64,000 nt of DNA. Source: Portunus trituberculatus (taxonomy: Eukaryota; Arthropoda; Malacostraca; Decapoda; Portunidae). Location: assembly GCF_017591435.1 (NCBI RefSeq), contig NC_059255.1:1069835-1133834 (forward strand), read 5' to 3'. Below the pieces are notes generated by a model, which did not search any database, had not been told where the DNA came from, and saw only the letters and a program-made list of their open reading frames with translations. Position 1 is the first letter of the stretch. Each line of letters opens with the position of its first letter. This document shows, one piece after another, positions 1-12,249 of the stretch. A program made the translations under genes and the position numbers.

Positions 1-400
1 CTCTGTCTATTTTTATTTTCTTTTCTTTCTTTATTTACGTATGTATGTGTGTATACTACAATAGCAGGCTGGACCGCCCAGCAACTTTATTTCTCTTCTG
101 TATTTCTGTATTTCTGTTATTTTGTGTCTTGTACTGTACCACCCCTTGTTTGTATCCTCCCCCCTTTTTTCTCAATAAACTTTGAACTTTGAACTCCCAC
201 TCATTCTGCCTGAAGATGTTCCATGAAAAGGAACGAAACGTTGCAAACAACTCTACTTTTGGACAGCTCATCGGGGCTCTTACTGCTCAAAACAAAGAAT
301 TAATAAGACAAATAGAGAAAGCTCAGGAAAAACTGAACAATGCTGAAGTTGCTCACGCCTTCAATATCGTCTGCAAACAAGAGAATCTACTCCCTGGCTA
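1..400 (+). mobile_element. Possible Penelope-like element fragment
   Basis: An open frame from 189 reads a lysine/glutamine-rich, coiled-coil-like segment (LIRQIEKAQEKLNN) ending ...ENLLPGYTNIY, and then runs into a TA microsatellite that translates as (IY)n. The style resembles the N-terminal region of Penelope-like retroelements, and a hammerhead-like core lies just upstream (210-238). Catalytic RT or GIY-YIG motifs are not present in this piece, so the assignment is tentative. Bases 1-188 show a polyadenylation-like AATAAA at about 173 and no other recognisable gene. Confidence 0.3.
210..238 (+). ncRNA. Hammerhead-ribozyme-like core
   Basis: The sequence shows CTGAAGA (fits CUGANGA), one T, a 5-bp stem GTTCC/GGAAC closed by a 7-nt loop, then GAAA, in the order of a hammerhead core. 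Penelope-like elements are known to carry hammerhead motifs. One extra base separates CUGANGA from stem II and no convincing stem III was seen, so activity is doubtful. Confidence 0.3.
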
Positions 401-404
401 CACT

Positions 405-407
<3 letters not shown>

Positions 408-490
<83 letters not shown>
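408..490. repeat. (TA)n microsatellite
   Basis: An uninterrupted AT dinucleotide run. It is followed at once by a segment starting AAACTACAGAACAATTG that recurs after the second TA run at 791. Confidence 0.95.
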
Positions 491-494
<4 letters not shown>

Positions 495-651
495 TACAGA
501 ACAATTGATAATGTAGTAGGTATGGGAGAGAAAAAAAAAAAAAAAATACATGAGAATAACACCAATCTCAGCAGTCATGACACTGGTGTCTCATCACTCA
601 TCAATGCTGTAAAAGAAAGACATTGATTTACTGCTTGATGTTGTATCACAC

Positions 652-796
<145 letters not shown>

Positions 797-809
797 CAGA
801 ACAATTGAT

Positions 810-891
810 AATGTAGTCAATGCCACACTCATAAAAATCAGTGAAAAAATAATGTAGTCAATGCCACACTCATAAAAATCAGTGAAAAAAT
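810..891. repeat. 41-bp unit duplicated in tandem
   Basis: Two directly adjacent copies (810-850 and 851-891) of a 41-bp unit beginning AATGTAGTCAATGCCACACT. From 892 to 1208 nothing recognisable is seen. Confidence 0.9.
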
Positions 892-1208
892 AATTAAGAA
901 AGAATCATTTAAGTTAGTTGTGAAAGTGTGTTAATTATTTTTTTAGATGTTGCTGAGATACACATTCATCATAACCCATTTAAATATTGTAAGGCTGAAC
1001 AGTGATACTGTGGTATCTGTGAAGAACTCTATCTTTTCAATAGTATGTGACTGGCAGAGAGTGAGGCAAGGAAGATGAAATCACCAACATAACAGTGCAC
1101 ACACAATAAAACAAGACATATAACAAGACATATAAATATAAATAACAAAGTGACAGAAGGGAAAAAACTTAAGAATGCTACTATAATCAGCATTATGGGT
1201 TGTGTTAC

Positions 1209-2650
1209 TTACTTGAAGTGAAGCACAACAAATTCATCCCTGTAAAGGATTACTTCATGGCGACTTTGAACTTTCTGTGCTAGGAGTCGCTCCTCGTTGC
1301 CTCCATCCTCGGCTGCAGCAAGATGTTCTTCTTCCTCAGGAAAAATTATATTTCTTGCTTTGCAGATGTTGTGCAGCAGTGCACAAACCTCTACAATTTG
1401 GCAGACCTTGGATGGAGGACCAACTCGGATCTCACTGTGTAGCATGTGAAAATTCAGCTGCCCGATGCCTCTCAACAATGCTGCGAGTTTTCTTGTGGGC
1501 CCTGAAATTAATATAGATTTCAATCTTACAATGCAGTACTTGAAATTGGTATGATGCATTAATTTAATTTCTGCAAACATTTAGGTTGTCATGTATAAGG
1601 TTAAGTTAAGATTCATTGTATGATAATGATTTGTGACATGATAGCTTAAACATTATGAAACATAAAAAAAAATCTCTAGTATAACATTGGTTAGGTTAAT
1701 ATATTCACATGAAAACTTAGAATAAAAAAGAAGAAACTCTTAAATATTTGGAAATTTTCATGAAATTTACTTGTATTGGTGATTCAACCAACACACTTTA
1801 CATAATTATAGCCCTCTACAGGGTCTACATTTTACTTTATGGAGCATTTCTAGCCCCATTTTACCTTATCAGATATTAATGATACGTATACTTTTTGGGG
1901 GATCCAGAGGGGGCAAAGCTCCCCAGGTAGGAGGTTACACAATGTTAAATTACTTTACCTTATCAGTTGTTCTGGTCAAGTTTCAAAATGTTAAGTTACT
2001 CCTTATGGGGGATGATGTCAACCCAATGAGGAGGTTACAAAATGTTAGGTTAGGTTACTTCATCTTATGGAGAAATCCAGTAAGGTTGGGGGGAGGGTCA
2101 AGATTGTGTGAAACTGCAATAATATTTCAAAAATACCTAATTCATTAATTAACACTTTATATTAGTTTATATGAAAAAGTGTAACTATGGGAGGTAAATA
2201 ATTAGTGTTGTGTGATGTGGGATAATTAATTAGATAACTTTTTATCTAAATTTTACCTGTTATAAGAAGACTGTGCTCCAGGCTGTGCTCTGAGGTATGG
2301 AGTTAGTAGCCACTTCTTGCTGGGATAGTCACTATCTCCCTGTAAGAGACAGCCAGCTGGGACGATGCCGTTGTCAAATATCGTGCAGAGTCCACTTTGA
2401 ACAAGTATTCTTGCATCGTGAACCGATCCCGGCCACTTTGCAACCACATCAATAATGTGGTATCAAGCATCAAACACAAACTGCACGATGATGCTGTAGT
2501 ATCTCTTCCTGTTGACAAACTCTACCTTATACTCTCTAGGAGCCAGAATCATTACGTGCGTTCCATCAATGCCACCGATAACTTCAGGGAAGCCAGCAAT
2601 CTGCAGAAACTCCTCCTTCCTCCACTGAGTTTCCAGTTGGGTGACTAAAA
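1209..2650 (-). pseudogene. PIF/Harbinger (HARBI1-like) transposase, decayed
   Basis: On the minus strand, 2650-2257 encodes a DDE_Tnp_4-type nuclease: GGIDGTHV (first catalytic Asp), VAKWPGSVHDARIL, then GDSDYPSKKWLLTPY (second Asp). The piece ends at a plausible donor (GTAAAA at 2256). After about 750 bp, a plausible acceptor at 1503/1502 leads into TRSIVER (catalytic Glu) and VCALLHNICKARN, the usual HARBI1 C-terminus. Breaks: an in-frame TGA within the first part (at about FDA*YH) and a one-base frameshift just after the catalytic Glu. The N-terminal part is missing because a LINE tail begins at 2654. HARBI1-like proteins cut and paste Harbinger transposons; this copy cannot be functional. 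The intron is inferred, and the gap could be an unrelated insertion. Confidence 0.75.
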
Positions 2651-2653
2651 ATC

Positions 2654-3003
2654 TTATGAATTAACCTTGGAACAAAGAAGGGAGAGAGGAGACCTGATAC
2701 AAGTCGATAAATTGATCAACGGAATGGACCAAGTGGATAATGAGAAACTGATCTTGAGAGAAGAATATGACATCCGAAGCACAAGATCGCATAGTAAAAA
2801 GCTGAGAAAGGGAAGATGTCTGAGAGATATTAAAAAATATAGTTTCCCGCAGAGATGTATTGAGACGTGGAACAGTTTAGATGAAGAAGTAGTGTCTGCA
2901 ACGAGTGTGCACACTTTTAAAGTAAGATTGGATAAGTGTAGATATGAAGACGGGGCCACACGAGCATAAAGCCCAGGCCCTGTAAAACTACAACTAGGTA
3001 AAT
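2654..3003 (+). mobile_element. 5'-truncated LINE 3' end (family A, CR1/L2-type)
   Basis: Encodes only the C-terminal ~100 residues of the ORF2 protein (TLEQRRERGDLIQ ... SFPQRCIETWNSL), closely matching the end of the longer element at 3315-7424. After the stop comes the family 3' tail: AAAGCCCAGGCCCTGTAAAA, then CTAGGTAAATAC. It interrupts the Harbinger remnant and leads into a SINE. Confidence 0.85.
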
Positions 3004-3007
3004 ACAC

Positions 3008-3298
3008 GCCCAGTAGCTCAGTGGTTAGAGCGCTGGCTTCACAAGCCAGAGGACCGGGGTTCGATTCCCCGGCCGGGTGGAGATATTTGGGTGTGTCTCC
3101 TTTCACGTGTAGCCCCTGTTCACCTAGCAGTGAGTAGGTATGGGATGTAAACCAAGGGGTTGTGACCTTGTTGTCCCGGTGTGTGGTGTGTGCCTGGTCT
3201 CAGGCCTATCCAAAGATCGGAAATAATGAGCTCTGAGCTTGTTCCGTAGGGTAACGTCTGGCTGTCTTGTCAGAGACTGCAGCAGATCAAACAGTGAA
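3008..3298 (+). mobile_element. tRNA-derived SINE (Val-CAC-like head)
   Basis: The first ~73 bp look like a tRNA: box A TAGCTCAGTGGTTAGAGCG, a five-base anticodon stem CTGGC/GCCAG enclosing TTCACAA (anticodon CAC), and box B GGTTCGATTCC in a GC-rich T arm. About 220 bp of tRNA-unrelated body follows (TAGCCCCTGTTCACCTAGCA ...). The element starts right after ACAC and ends at an (AC)8 tract. A related copy with the same body lies at 49657-49944. The degraded acceptor stem and the long body argue against a working tRNA gene. Confidence 0.85.
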
Positions 3299-3314
3299 AC
3301 ACACACACACACAC
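3299..3314. repeat. (AC)8 between SINE and LINE
   Basis: Separates the SINE end from the start of the family-A LINE. It belongs to the recurrent AC-junction pattern. Confidence 0.9.
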
Positions 3315-4296
3315 GAGACGCAGCAGAGGAAGGACGCAATACCGTCGCTCCCGAGAATCAGCTGATCTTCACTACCTTTGTTTGGGTTTGCAGTGGCCTG
3401 GGCGAAAAGTGTGGACTCATTTTTTTTTTTCATGAATACAGTGTTAAATAATAATGAGTGAGAAAGAGATTCCATCTAAATGCAGGTATGTGACAAGGGA
3501 AAGAATGAAAGCTGACGATGACAATGTTGGTGAGGGAGAAAGAGAATTTGTAGGCTTTGATACAGCGCAACCTTCACTATTTGATAGAGTCTTGACTATC
3601 GAACGTAAATTAGATGAATTGATAAAGGAGAGAGTATGGGAATGAAAGAGAATGAAGAACAGGATAAAGAGCTCCAGAAATTGAAAGAAAGGATAAAAAG
3701 AGTGGAAGAAAACGAAACTAGGCTAAGAACCGAAAATGAAGAATTAAAAGTCCAAATAGTGAACTACAAGAAATTGATGGAAGAAGGTCTCGGTAAAGCC
3801 GAGAAAGAAAAAGAGAAGCTAAAAGATCTAGTTAACAAAGAAGAAGAAAGAGTACAAGACGTGATTAAAAAAGAAGTACAAGCATGGAGAATCCAAGAAA
3901 AGAAAGACAAGAAATCATTTCAAGAAGTATTTCAAGAACAGTTAGAAGAAAGAGATGAAAATATGACAAGCAAAATGATAGGAGTCCTCAAGAAAAAAGA
4001 AACTTTAGTAAGAGAAATTGCAGAAAAAAGAGTGTAATTATTTTTGGACTGAAAGTAAAAAATGTTAAATATAGACCAAGAAGGGAAAAAGACGAAATGA
4101 AATCAGTAAAAGACCTACTAAAACATCTGAATGACGAGGATAGACATAATTTAGAAGAGGAAGTAGAAGAAATCCATAGAATGGGACCATATCAAGAAGG
4201 AACAGTGAGACCAATTAAGATATTACAAAAATCACAAGCAGCAGCAAAAGAAGTACTATATAGAAAAACAAAACTCAGAGAAACAGAAGGTTGCAA

Positions 4297-4370
<74 letters not shown>

Positions 4371-7300
4371 AAAAATAGAAACGAGGAGGAAAGGAAGAGA
4401 CACAATGAACTGGTGGCAGAAGCAAGAGGAAAAAAATAATGAAAGGTCAGAGGAGGAGAAGAAGGCATTTTTTTGGAGAATTATAGGAGACAGGATAAGG
4501 AAATGGTATATAAAAGAGAAAGAAGAGAAAAAAATGGAGCAAGTTTAACTAAAAATGATAAGAACAAGAGATTAAAAATGATGTATACAAACATAGATGG
4601 GATTTTATCTAGTAAATTAGAATTAAGAGATTACATAAAGAAAGAAGAACCAGATATTGTAAGTTAAATGAGGCAATAAAAATAGACATAGATAAAAGGT
4701 ATAACATATGGAGGAGAGACAGAGTGGGTAAAGGAGGAGGAGGAGTCATGATGATGTTTTGGAAGGAGATAGTGGTAAATCAAGTGGAGTTTGGGGAAGG
4801 AAAATCAGAAATACTGTATGTTAAGATACATATTAATAAAAAGGAGTTAACAATCATTGGAACATATGTGCCACCAAAAAACAAACTCATGGACTAACCA
4901 AGAATATAGAGACATGATAGATGACACAATAAGGAGTCTTACAAGAATCATTAAAAAAAGGAGAAAAGTGATATTGGTAGGAGATTTCAACTATAAGGAG
5001 GTAGACTGGGAAAATTATGAAAGTGGTATGGGGAAGATGCCTGGGGAGATAGATTCCTGAACCTAATGATAGATAATTTGATGGTCCAAAGAGTAAAGGA
5101 AAACACAAGATTCAGAGGAAACGATGAGCCGGCAAGATTAGACCTAGTTTTTACAAGGGATATACCAATTAACGATGATATAAGATACAAGTGCCCATTG
5201 GGAAAGAGTGACCATGTAATATTAGATATGGATATAGAAGAAGGAAAGGAAGATAGAGATGAATCATACAAAGGAGACTGATTAAATTACAGAAAGGCTG
5301 ATATTGAGAATCTCAAGAACTATTTTAAAAACGTAAACTGGGAGGAGATGTAAAACTCATTAACGGTTCAAGAGAAGTATAACTTATTTTTGGAAATATA
5401 CAAAACTGGGGTCAGGTGAATATGTCCCGAAATATAGACCTAAAGAAGAAGGAAAGAAAGATTGGTTTAATGCAAGATGTGCTAGGGCAAAGGAGAAATA
5501 AGATGGAGCATGGAAAAGGTGAAGAAGAAACAGAAATCCAGAAAATAAGGAAAACTTCAAAACAGCAAGAAATGAATATGCTAAGGTGAGAAAGGAAGAA
5601 GAAAGGAACTATGAAAAGGACATTGTCGAAAAATATAAGGAACAACCAAAATTGTTCTATAGATTCATAAATGGAAAAATAAGACAAAAAGAAACAATAG
5701 AAAGGTTAAAAGGAGAAAACGGAATGGTGGAAGACCCAAAAAGCATGGCAGAACTGTTAAATAGTATTTTTCATGAGGTCTTTACTAAGGAATCCAAATT
5801 TGAAAGACCACAGGATAATAGAGAGACTGTCTATATGAAAGAGATTAAAGTAACCAAGCTTGAAATAAAAAAGTTGATGACGGAACTAGATGAGGAAAAG
5901 GCAATGGAACCGGATGAAGTCTCAGGCAGAATACTGAAAGAATGTAGGGAAGAACTAGCAAGTCCAATATACAACATCATAGAATGCCCAATTGAAAATG
6001 GAATAGTGCCAGTGGAGTGGAAAAGAGTTGAGGTGGTTCCCATATATAAGAGCAGAATGAAGGAAGAACCTTTAAATTACAAGCTGGTATCACTAACTAG
6101 TGTAATATGCAAGATGTGTGAAAAAAGTAATAAATAAGCAATGGATTGAGTTTCTTGAAGACAACAAAATATTATCAAATAGCCAATTTGGTTTTAGAAA
6201 AGGTCGGTCATGTGTAAGAAATTTATTGAGTTTCTACTCTAGAATAGTTGATAAAGTACAAGAGAGAGAGGGATGGGTTGACTGTATTTATTTAGATCTA
6301 AAAAAGGCATTTGATAAAGTGCCACATGAAAGATTAATATGGAAGTTAGAGGAGAAGGGTGGCTTAAAAGGAAGCACATTGAGATGGATGAAGAATTACT
6401 TAAGGGCGAGAGAAATAAGGACGATAGTTAAAGATATGAAGTCCAAGTGGAGAACAGTAGACAGCGGAGTGCCACAGGGGTCAGTATTGGCGCCAATACT
6501 TTTTCTCGTATATATAAATGACATGCCAAAGGGAGTGAACCCTGTTTGCGGACGATGCGAAACTGTGCAGAGTCATTAAACAAAAAGAGGATTGTGAAAT
6601 ACTACAGGAAGACTTAAACAAGATCTGGAAATGGAGCAAAAAATGGGAGATGGAATTCAATGTGGACAAAAGCCATGTCATGGAAATGGGAAAAAAGTGA
6701 AAGACAACCAGTGGGAATCTATAAGAAGGGAGATGGAGTAGAACTAGAAAAAGGAAAAAAGGAAAAGGACTTGGGAGTGACAATGGAAGAAAATAATCAA
6801 CCGGTTAGCCATATTGATAGAATTTTCAGAGAGACGTATAATTTGCTAAGGAATATTGGAGTAGCATTTCATTATATGGACAAGGAAATGATGAAGAAAT
6901 TGATAAGCACTAAAATAAGACCTAGATTGGAATATGCAGGAGTTGTGTGGACTCCCCATAAAAAGAAACACATAAGAAAATTAGAGAGACTACAAAAAAT
7001 GGTTACAATAATGGTTCCAGAATTTAAAGGGATGGCATATGAGGAGAGACTAAAGGCAATGGATCTACCAACCCTGGAGCAGAAAAGAGAGAGAGGAGAT
7101 CTGATACAAGTTTATAAATTGATTAACGGAATGGATGAAGTGGATAATGAGAAACTGATCCTGAGAGAAGAATATGACTTTAGGAGCACAAGATCGCATA
7201 GTAAGAAACTAAGGAAGGGACGATGTCTGAGAGATGTTAAAAAATTTAGTTTCCTGCAAAGATGTGTTGAGACTTGGAACAGTTTGAGTGAGGAAGTGGT

Positions 7301-7422
7301 GTCAGCAAAGAGTGTACATAGTTTTAAAGAAAAATTGGATAAGTGTAGATATGTAGACGGGACCACACAAGCATAAAGCCCAGGCCCTGTAAAACTACAA
7401 CTAGGTAAATACAACTAGGTAA

Positions 7423-7424
<2 letters not shown>
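3315..7424 (+). mobile_element. Family A CR1/L2-type LINE, near full length, broken
   Basis: Two protein regions on the plus strand. ORF1 (from 3454, MSEKEIPSK...) is a long charged coiled coil followed by an RRM-like stretch (VIIFGL, RMGPYQEGTVRPIKI), disrupted by frameshifts and by a TA expansion at about 4300-4366. ORF2 begins at about 4575 with an APE-type endonuclease (YTNIDGIL, VGDFNYKEVDW, GKSDHVILDMD). Reverse transcriptase follows from about 5586: DLKKAFDKVPHERLI, SGVPQGSVLAPILF, and LFADDAK split by a frameshift at about 6540. The C-terminal part is RPRLEYAGVVWTPHKKKHIRKLE, ending at 7373. The tail has CTAGGTAAATACAA twice, then a 37-unit AC run. Many one-base shifts mean no intact ORF2. 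The clade call is from motif style only. Confidence 0.85.
4300..4366. repeat. (TA)n inside LINE ORF1
   Basis: A TA dinucleotide run lying within the coding part of ORF1 of the family-A LINE, between GCKD and the following KNRNEEER-type segment. The equivalent place in the element at 52075 has a non-repetitive GAGGTGTTTGTG. Confidence 0.9.

Positions 7425-7498
<74 letters not shown>
7425..7498. repeat. (AC)37 between two LINEs
   Basis: A pure AC run that is both the 3' flank of the family-A LINE and the 5' flank of the family-B LINE. Confidence 0.95.
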
Positions 7499-7500
<2 letters not shown>

Positions 7501-10500
7501 CTCGAAAGATGAATCAGACTTCACAGGATTTCAAGGAATAATGGAGAAGAGCGTTTATGTGAAGAAAATTCTGGAGTTGGAAGGTAAAATTGAAAAACTG
7601 TTTGAAAAGTATGGGGGCCTGGAAACGAGTTATGACAATGTAATGAAAGAGTGTGCCGATATGAAGAAGGAAAATGAAGTACTGAAAGAGGAAGTTAAGC
7701 TAATTAAAGTGAATTGCGACAAATGTGGAGAGTCTTTAGGAAAAGTAATGGAGAAGCAGGCTGAATGGAAAAAAAGTCAGGAAGTGGAAAGAAAGGAGGT
7801 AAATTACAAAGTTGCAAGTCTGGAAAAGGAAATCAAAGAGTCTGGGAGAAAACTTTGGGCCTTGCTGAAATTATAGATCAACAGATCATAGAAGAGAAGA
7901 TTGCTGAGAAAGTGGTGAAGGTTATTAAGTCAAATGAGACATTGGTGAGGGAAACTGTAGACAAAAAGAGATGTGTGGTGATATTTGGTGTGGAGGAGGA
8001 TAAGACACCGAGTAAAATGGAGAGAGAGAAAACATAAAAAGGTGATAAATAATATCATTAATGTGGTGCAGGAGGAGGAAAAGACCTAGTACAAGAAATA
8101 GAGGACTTCCATAGAATTGGAAAGTTCACAGGAGAAGGTATGAGGCCAATAAGAATCAAACTTAAGTCACAAAAGGATGTAGATGAATTGGTGGAGAAGT
8201 CATGGAGGCTAGCCCAGCAGGAAACAACAAGGAAGATTTGGTTGAGAAGAGATCTCGGTGAAAAGGAAAGAGAAATGTTAAATGAGTTGAGAAAGGAGGC
8301 TTTGAAAAAAATGAAGAGAGGACAGAAGAGGAGAAGAAAGAGTTTTTCTGGAGAATCTTGGATATGAGACTGAGGAAGTGGTTCATAACCCAGAAAAGTA
8401 CAGCAAGAAAGGACTAAAGAAACTTACGTATGAGCGGAATGTAATGTATTCCAACATAAATGGAGTGATATCGGGATTTTAGAACTCAACGATTACTTGA
8501 GGGACAAGAACCCAGATATTGTGGGTCTTACTGAAACAAAACTGAGAGAGGAGAAGACCTGATGATGGTTGGAGAAGGAAATATAATGTTTGGAAAAGAA
8601 ATAGAGTAGGTAAGATGGGAGGAGGAGTGATGTTGCTGGTTAAAAAGATATAAAGGTGGATCAAGTGAAAGAAGGTATGGGAAAGGCAGAAGTGCTAAAG
8701 ATCAGAGCAGAAACTAATGAAGGAAAAAGAGGCACTACATAGTGGTGTACGTACCACCTAAGACAAATGCATGGTCAGTACAGGAATATGAAGAAATGAT
8801 AAGTGATACAGGAACATGTCTGGAAGAAATGTTGGGTGGCTGTGAACGAACTATAATGATGGGAGATTTTAATTGTAAAGAGGTGTGTTGGGAGGACTGG
8901 TCAATGGAAGGATCAGAGACAACATGGGGAAATACACTATTGACACTGGCAATGGAAAATGTGTTAACTCAGTGGGTCAAAGAAGATACTAGGTTTGGAG
9001 GAGAGGGAGCATCGTCAAGACTGGACTTGGTCTTTAGTACAGAGCCAATGGTCATTGAGGAGATGAGGGTGGAGTGCCCTTTAGCAAAGAGTGATCATGC
9101 AGTTTTGGAGTTCAAGGTGATAGATGAAGAGAAATCTAGAAGAAATGAAGAATATAAAGTGGGAAGATGGAATTATGCCAAGACAGATTTTGGAAACCTA
9201 AAGAAATTCTTTCAAGAGACAAATTGGATGAAATTCAAGAGTGCTAAGGAGCAAATGAAAAGTGGAAGGAATTTATAAAAATATACAAAGAAGGTGAGAA
9301 AAATTTGTACCAATAAGACAACATAGAGAAGTTGGAAAGCAGGACTGGTTTAACGATAGATGTGAAAAGGCTAGAACAAGAAAAGAGGATGCATGGAAGA
9401 GGTGGAGAAGGAAAAGACGGATTAAGCAGTGGGAAAGTTACAAAAGAGCAAGAAATGAATATGTGTTGATTAGAAGAGAAGAAAGAAAGAAACAAGAAAA
9501 GGATATAATTGATAAATGTAAAGACCAACCAAGGCTTTTTACAGACATGTGAACAACAACATCAAAAATAGAGAAAGTATTGAAAGTTTAGAAGTAAATG
9601 GAGTATGCAGTGAAGATCCCAGGAAATGGCAGAGGCTATGAATGGATGCTTTCGGAAGGTATTCACAAAGGAGACTGCTTTTGACAAACCACTGGTAATG
9701 GAACAGAAAGGGATTATGAAGGAGTTTCAAGTAACTGTGGAGGAGATCAAGAATATGATGGGGAGTTTAGAAGTGAGAAAAGCTGTGGGACCTGATGGGG
9801 TATCAGGATGGATTTTAAGAGAATGCAGGAGCAACTGGCAGAAAAAGTTTGTGAAGTAATTGATGCCTCATTAAGGGAAGGTGTAGTGCCCCAAGACTGG
9901 AAAAGAGCTAACATTGTCCCAATCTATAAATCAGGTAACAAGAGAGACCCATTGAACTATAGACCAGTGTCACTTACAAGTGTGGTAGCTAAGATGTGTG
10001 AGAGGGTGGTGAAGAATAGATGGACAGACTTCTTGGAGAAAATGACATACTTTGTGAGTGTCAATTTGGTTTTAGAAAAGGGCGTTCATGCACGACAAAC
10101 CTGATATGTTACTATTCGAGGGTGATAGATGTAATACAGGAAAGAGATGGTTGGGCTGATGGAATATATCTGGATTTAAAAAAGGCCTTTGATAAGGTAC
10201 CACACCGGAGACTGATCTGGAAACTTGAAATGGTAGGAGGAGTGCATGGCAGTTTACTAAAATGGATGGAAGACTTTTGGTAGGAAGAGAAATGAGAACA
10301 ATAATTAAGGACAGACCATCAGAATGGGGCTTGGTGGAGAGTGGAGTTCCACAGGGATCAGTGTTGGCACCAGTAATGTTCGCGGTCTACATAAATGACA
10401 TGGTGGATGGGGTGTCCAGTTATGTGAGCCTATTTGCAGACGATGCAAAATTGTTAAGAAAAGTGAGATGTGACAAAGATTGCGAACTACTCCAGGAAGA

Positions 10501-11290
10501 CTTGGACAGAATATGGAAATGGAGCTGTACATGGCAAATGGAGTTCAACACGACAAAATGCAAGAAAATAGAGTTTGGCAAGAGTGAAAGAAGAATCAGG
10601 AGTATGTACAAGATAGGAAATGAAGACATAAAACCAGTCATGAAGAAAAGACCTTGGGGTGACAATTACCAATGACCTATCGCCAGAGAGACATATAAAC
10701 AAAATAATTGGAGAAGTATTGAACTTATTGAGGAACATAAGAGTGGCGTTCGTATATTTAGATGAAGAAATGATGAAGAAAATAATTACTGCAATGATAA
10801 GACCGAGGCTTGAATATGCAACAATACAGTGGGCTCCGAACTTAAAGAAACACATAAGGAAACTAGAGAAAGTACAGAGGGCTGCAACAAAAATGGTGCC
10901 TGACTTAAGAGATTTGACTTATGAAGACAGACTGAAAAGAATGCAACTTCCGACCCTGGAAAACAGAAGAGAAAGGGAGACCTGATAGCAATATACAGAG
11001 TGATGATTGGCATGGAAAAATGGATAGGGAAGATCTGTGTATGTGGAATGAAAGAATGTCGAGAGGGCATGGGAAAAACTAAAATGGCCACTTATAGGAG
11101 AGATGTGAAAAAATATAGCTTCCCTCATAGAAGGGTGGAAGCATGGAATAGTTTAGACGTGGAAGTGGTCAACGCAAGGAATATTCATGATTTTAAGAAA
11201 AAGCTGGACATTAATAGATATGGAGACGGGACAACACGAGCATAGCTCTTTTCCCGTATGTTACAATTAGGTAAATACAATTAGGTAAAT
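7499..11290 (+). mobile_element. Family B CR1/L2-type LINE, near full length, broken
   Basis: Begins immediately after the AC run. ORF1 from 7541 (MEKSVYVKKILELEG...) is a coiled coil followed by an RRM-like VVIFGVEED and a conserved MRPIRIKLKSQKD. The ORF2 endonuclease lies at about 8430-9280 (VYVPPKTNAWS, MMGDFNCKEVCW, AKSDHAVLEF). RT is at about 9750-10680: GPDGVSGWILREC, LNYRPVSLTS, DLKKAFDKVPHRRL, SGVPQGSVLAPVMF, LFADDAKLL. The C-terminal region runs to the stop near 11243. The tail carries ACAATTAGGTAAATAC twice and then (AC)6. Several frameshifts (for example near 7870, 9280, 9840 and 10660) break the ORFs. It is related to family A but clearly diverged. Confidence 0.85.
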
Positions 11291-11302
11291 ACACACACAC
11301 AC

Positions 11303-11595
11303 CGTCGCCGTGGCTGAGAGAGGACAGCTCGTCTCCAGCTGCGGACGGGAAGAAGGAAAATACCTATGGTGTTACAGGGCCTGAGTAACTCTAAGTTAGT
11401 GTCCTATTAATGTCCTACTGTTGCTTAGTGTTGAAGAGTGATCCCTGAGAGGAGAGTGTGGGCGATGATTGCTTTGGCCGTAATCAGCTGACGATAACAA
11501 AAATGGCGTCTAGACAAGCCAGAGATTTGAAGGTTTTATAACTATGCCAAAAGGACTGGAGAAACTAGATATGGATGCAAGAATCCAGGCACTGG
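11303..11595 (+). mobile_element. Family C LINE, 5' part (host of LTR element)
   Basis: Starts directly after (AC)6 with a GC-rich 5' UTR (CGTCGCCGTGGCTGAGAG). An ATG at 11544 opens ORF1 (MPKGLEKLDMDARIQAL). The reading frame is interrupted at CTGG (11592-11595), the left target duplication of the LTR element, and resumes at 18151. Confidence 0.8.
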
Positions 11596-12230
11596 TGTTA
11601 CGTTCACTGGTTAAACGGGTAAGATTGGCATCGGGGAGCCGGTGAACAATAACAAAATAAAAAAAAAACACTGCAGGTTCAACTGGTGAGGAAATGCAAA
11701 AGGGGGCACTTTAAAAAGCTATTTTAATAACCCATAATGAAACTGACACACATAGATATGACATGAAACATGAAACACATATTATAACATGAAACACAGG
11801 AAAATGACATACACATATACATATAACACAGAAATAAATACAACAATAAAGAACCCAACTTAATACCAAACAATAATCCTAATCCTATATGGAGGCAATG
11901 TGGAAAACACGGGACGAGGGGAAATGATACTTATGAGGTGTCGCAGTGGTGAAATGCTGGGTGATGGTTGATCCCACAGTAGTCTCAAGAGGCGCTGTGT
12001 TCACTGGTTGAGGCCTGGACCTCGACTTGACTTTCCAGAAAGCCGAGCTTGCTTTAACACTTCCGCTGGAGTCGAATGGGGCCGCGTGAATCAAACTTCG
12101 GGACAGTAGCGGGGCTTCATGAGACGGTGACGTGGAAGGGGAGGCGGAGAGGTGGCGAACGAGGTAACAAAACGAGGTAACAAGCGGAGGAGGGGATGGT
12201 AGTATAGTATATTACAGGCGGGCCGTAACA
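11596..12230 (-). repeat. 3' LTR of Gmr1-like copy 1
   Basis: A 635-bp LTR bounded by the inverted ends TGTTAC/GTAACA. It matches the LTR at 17549-18150 with scattered substitutions and small insertions, including a repeated ACGAGGTAACA stretch near the right end, so it is older by eye than the pair flanking copy 2. Confidence 0.9.
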
Positions 12231-12249
12231 TTTCCTCCCCCCTAAGACC
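12231..12249 (-). other. Polypurine tract of copy 1
   Basis: On the minus strand the sequence just inside the 3' LTR reads GGTCTTAGGGGGGAGGAAA, a purine run in the expected place for plus-strand priming. Confidence 0.8.

Noticed and set aside
1879..2148. Plus-strand 89-codon frame
   Set aside because: Lies in the putative intron of the Harbinger remnant; no domain and repetitive GGTTAC/AATGTTA sequence.
3008..3080. Functional tRNA-Val gene
   Set aside because: The acceptor stem is mismatched and the sequence continues into a SINE body shared with 49657-49944.
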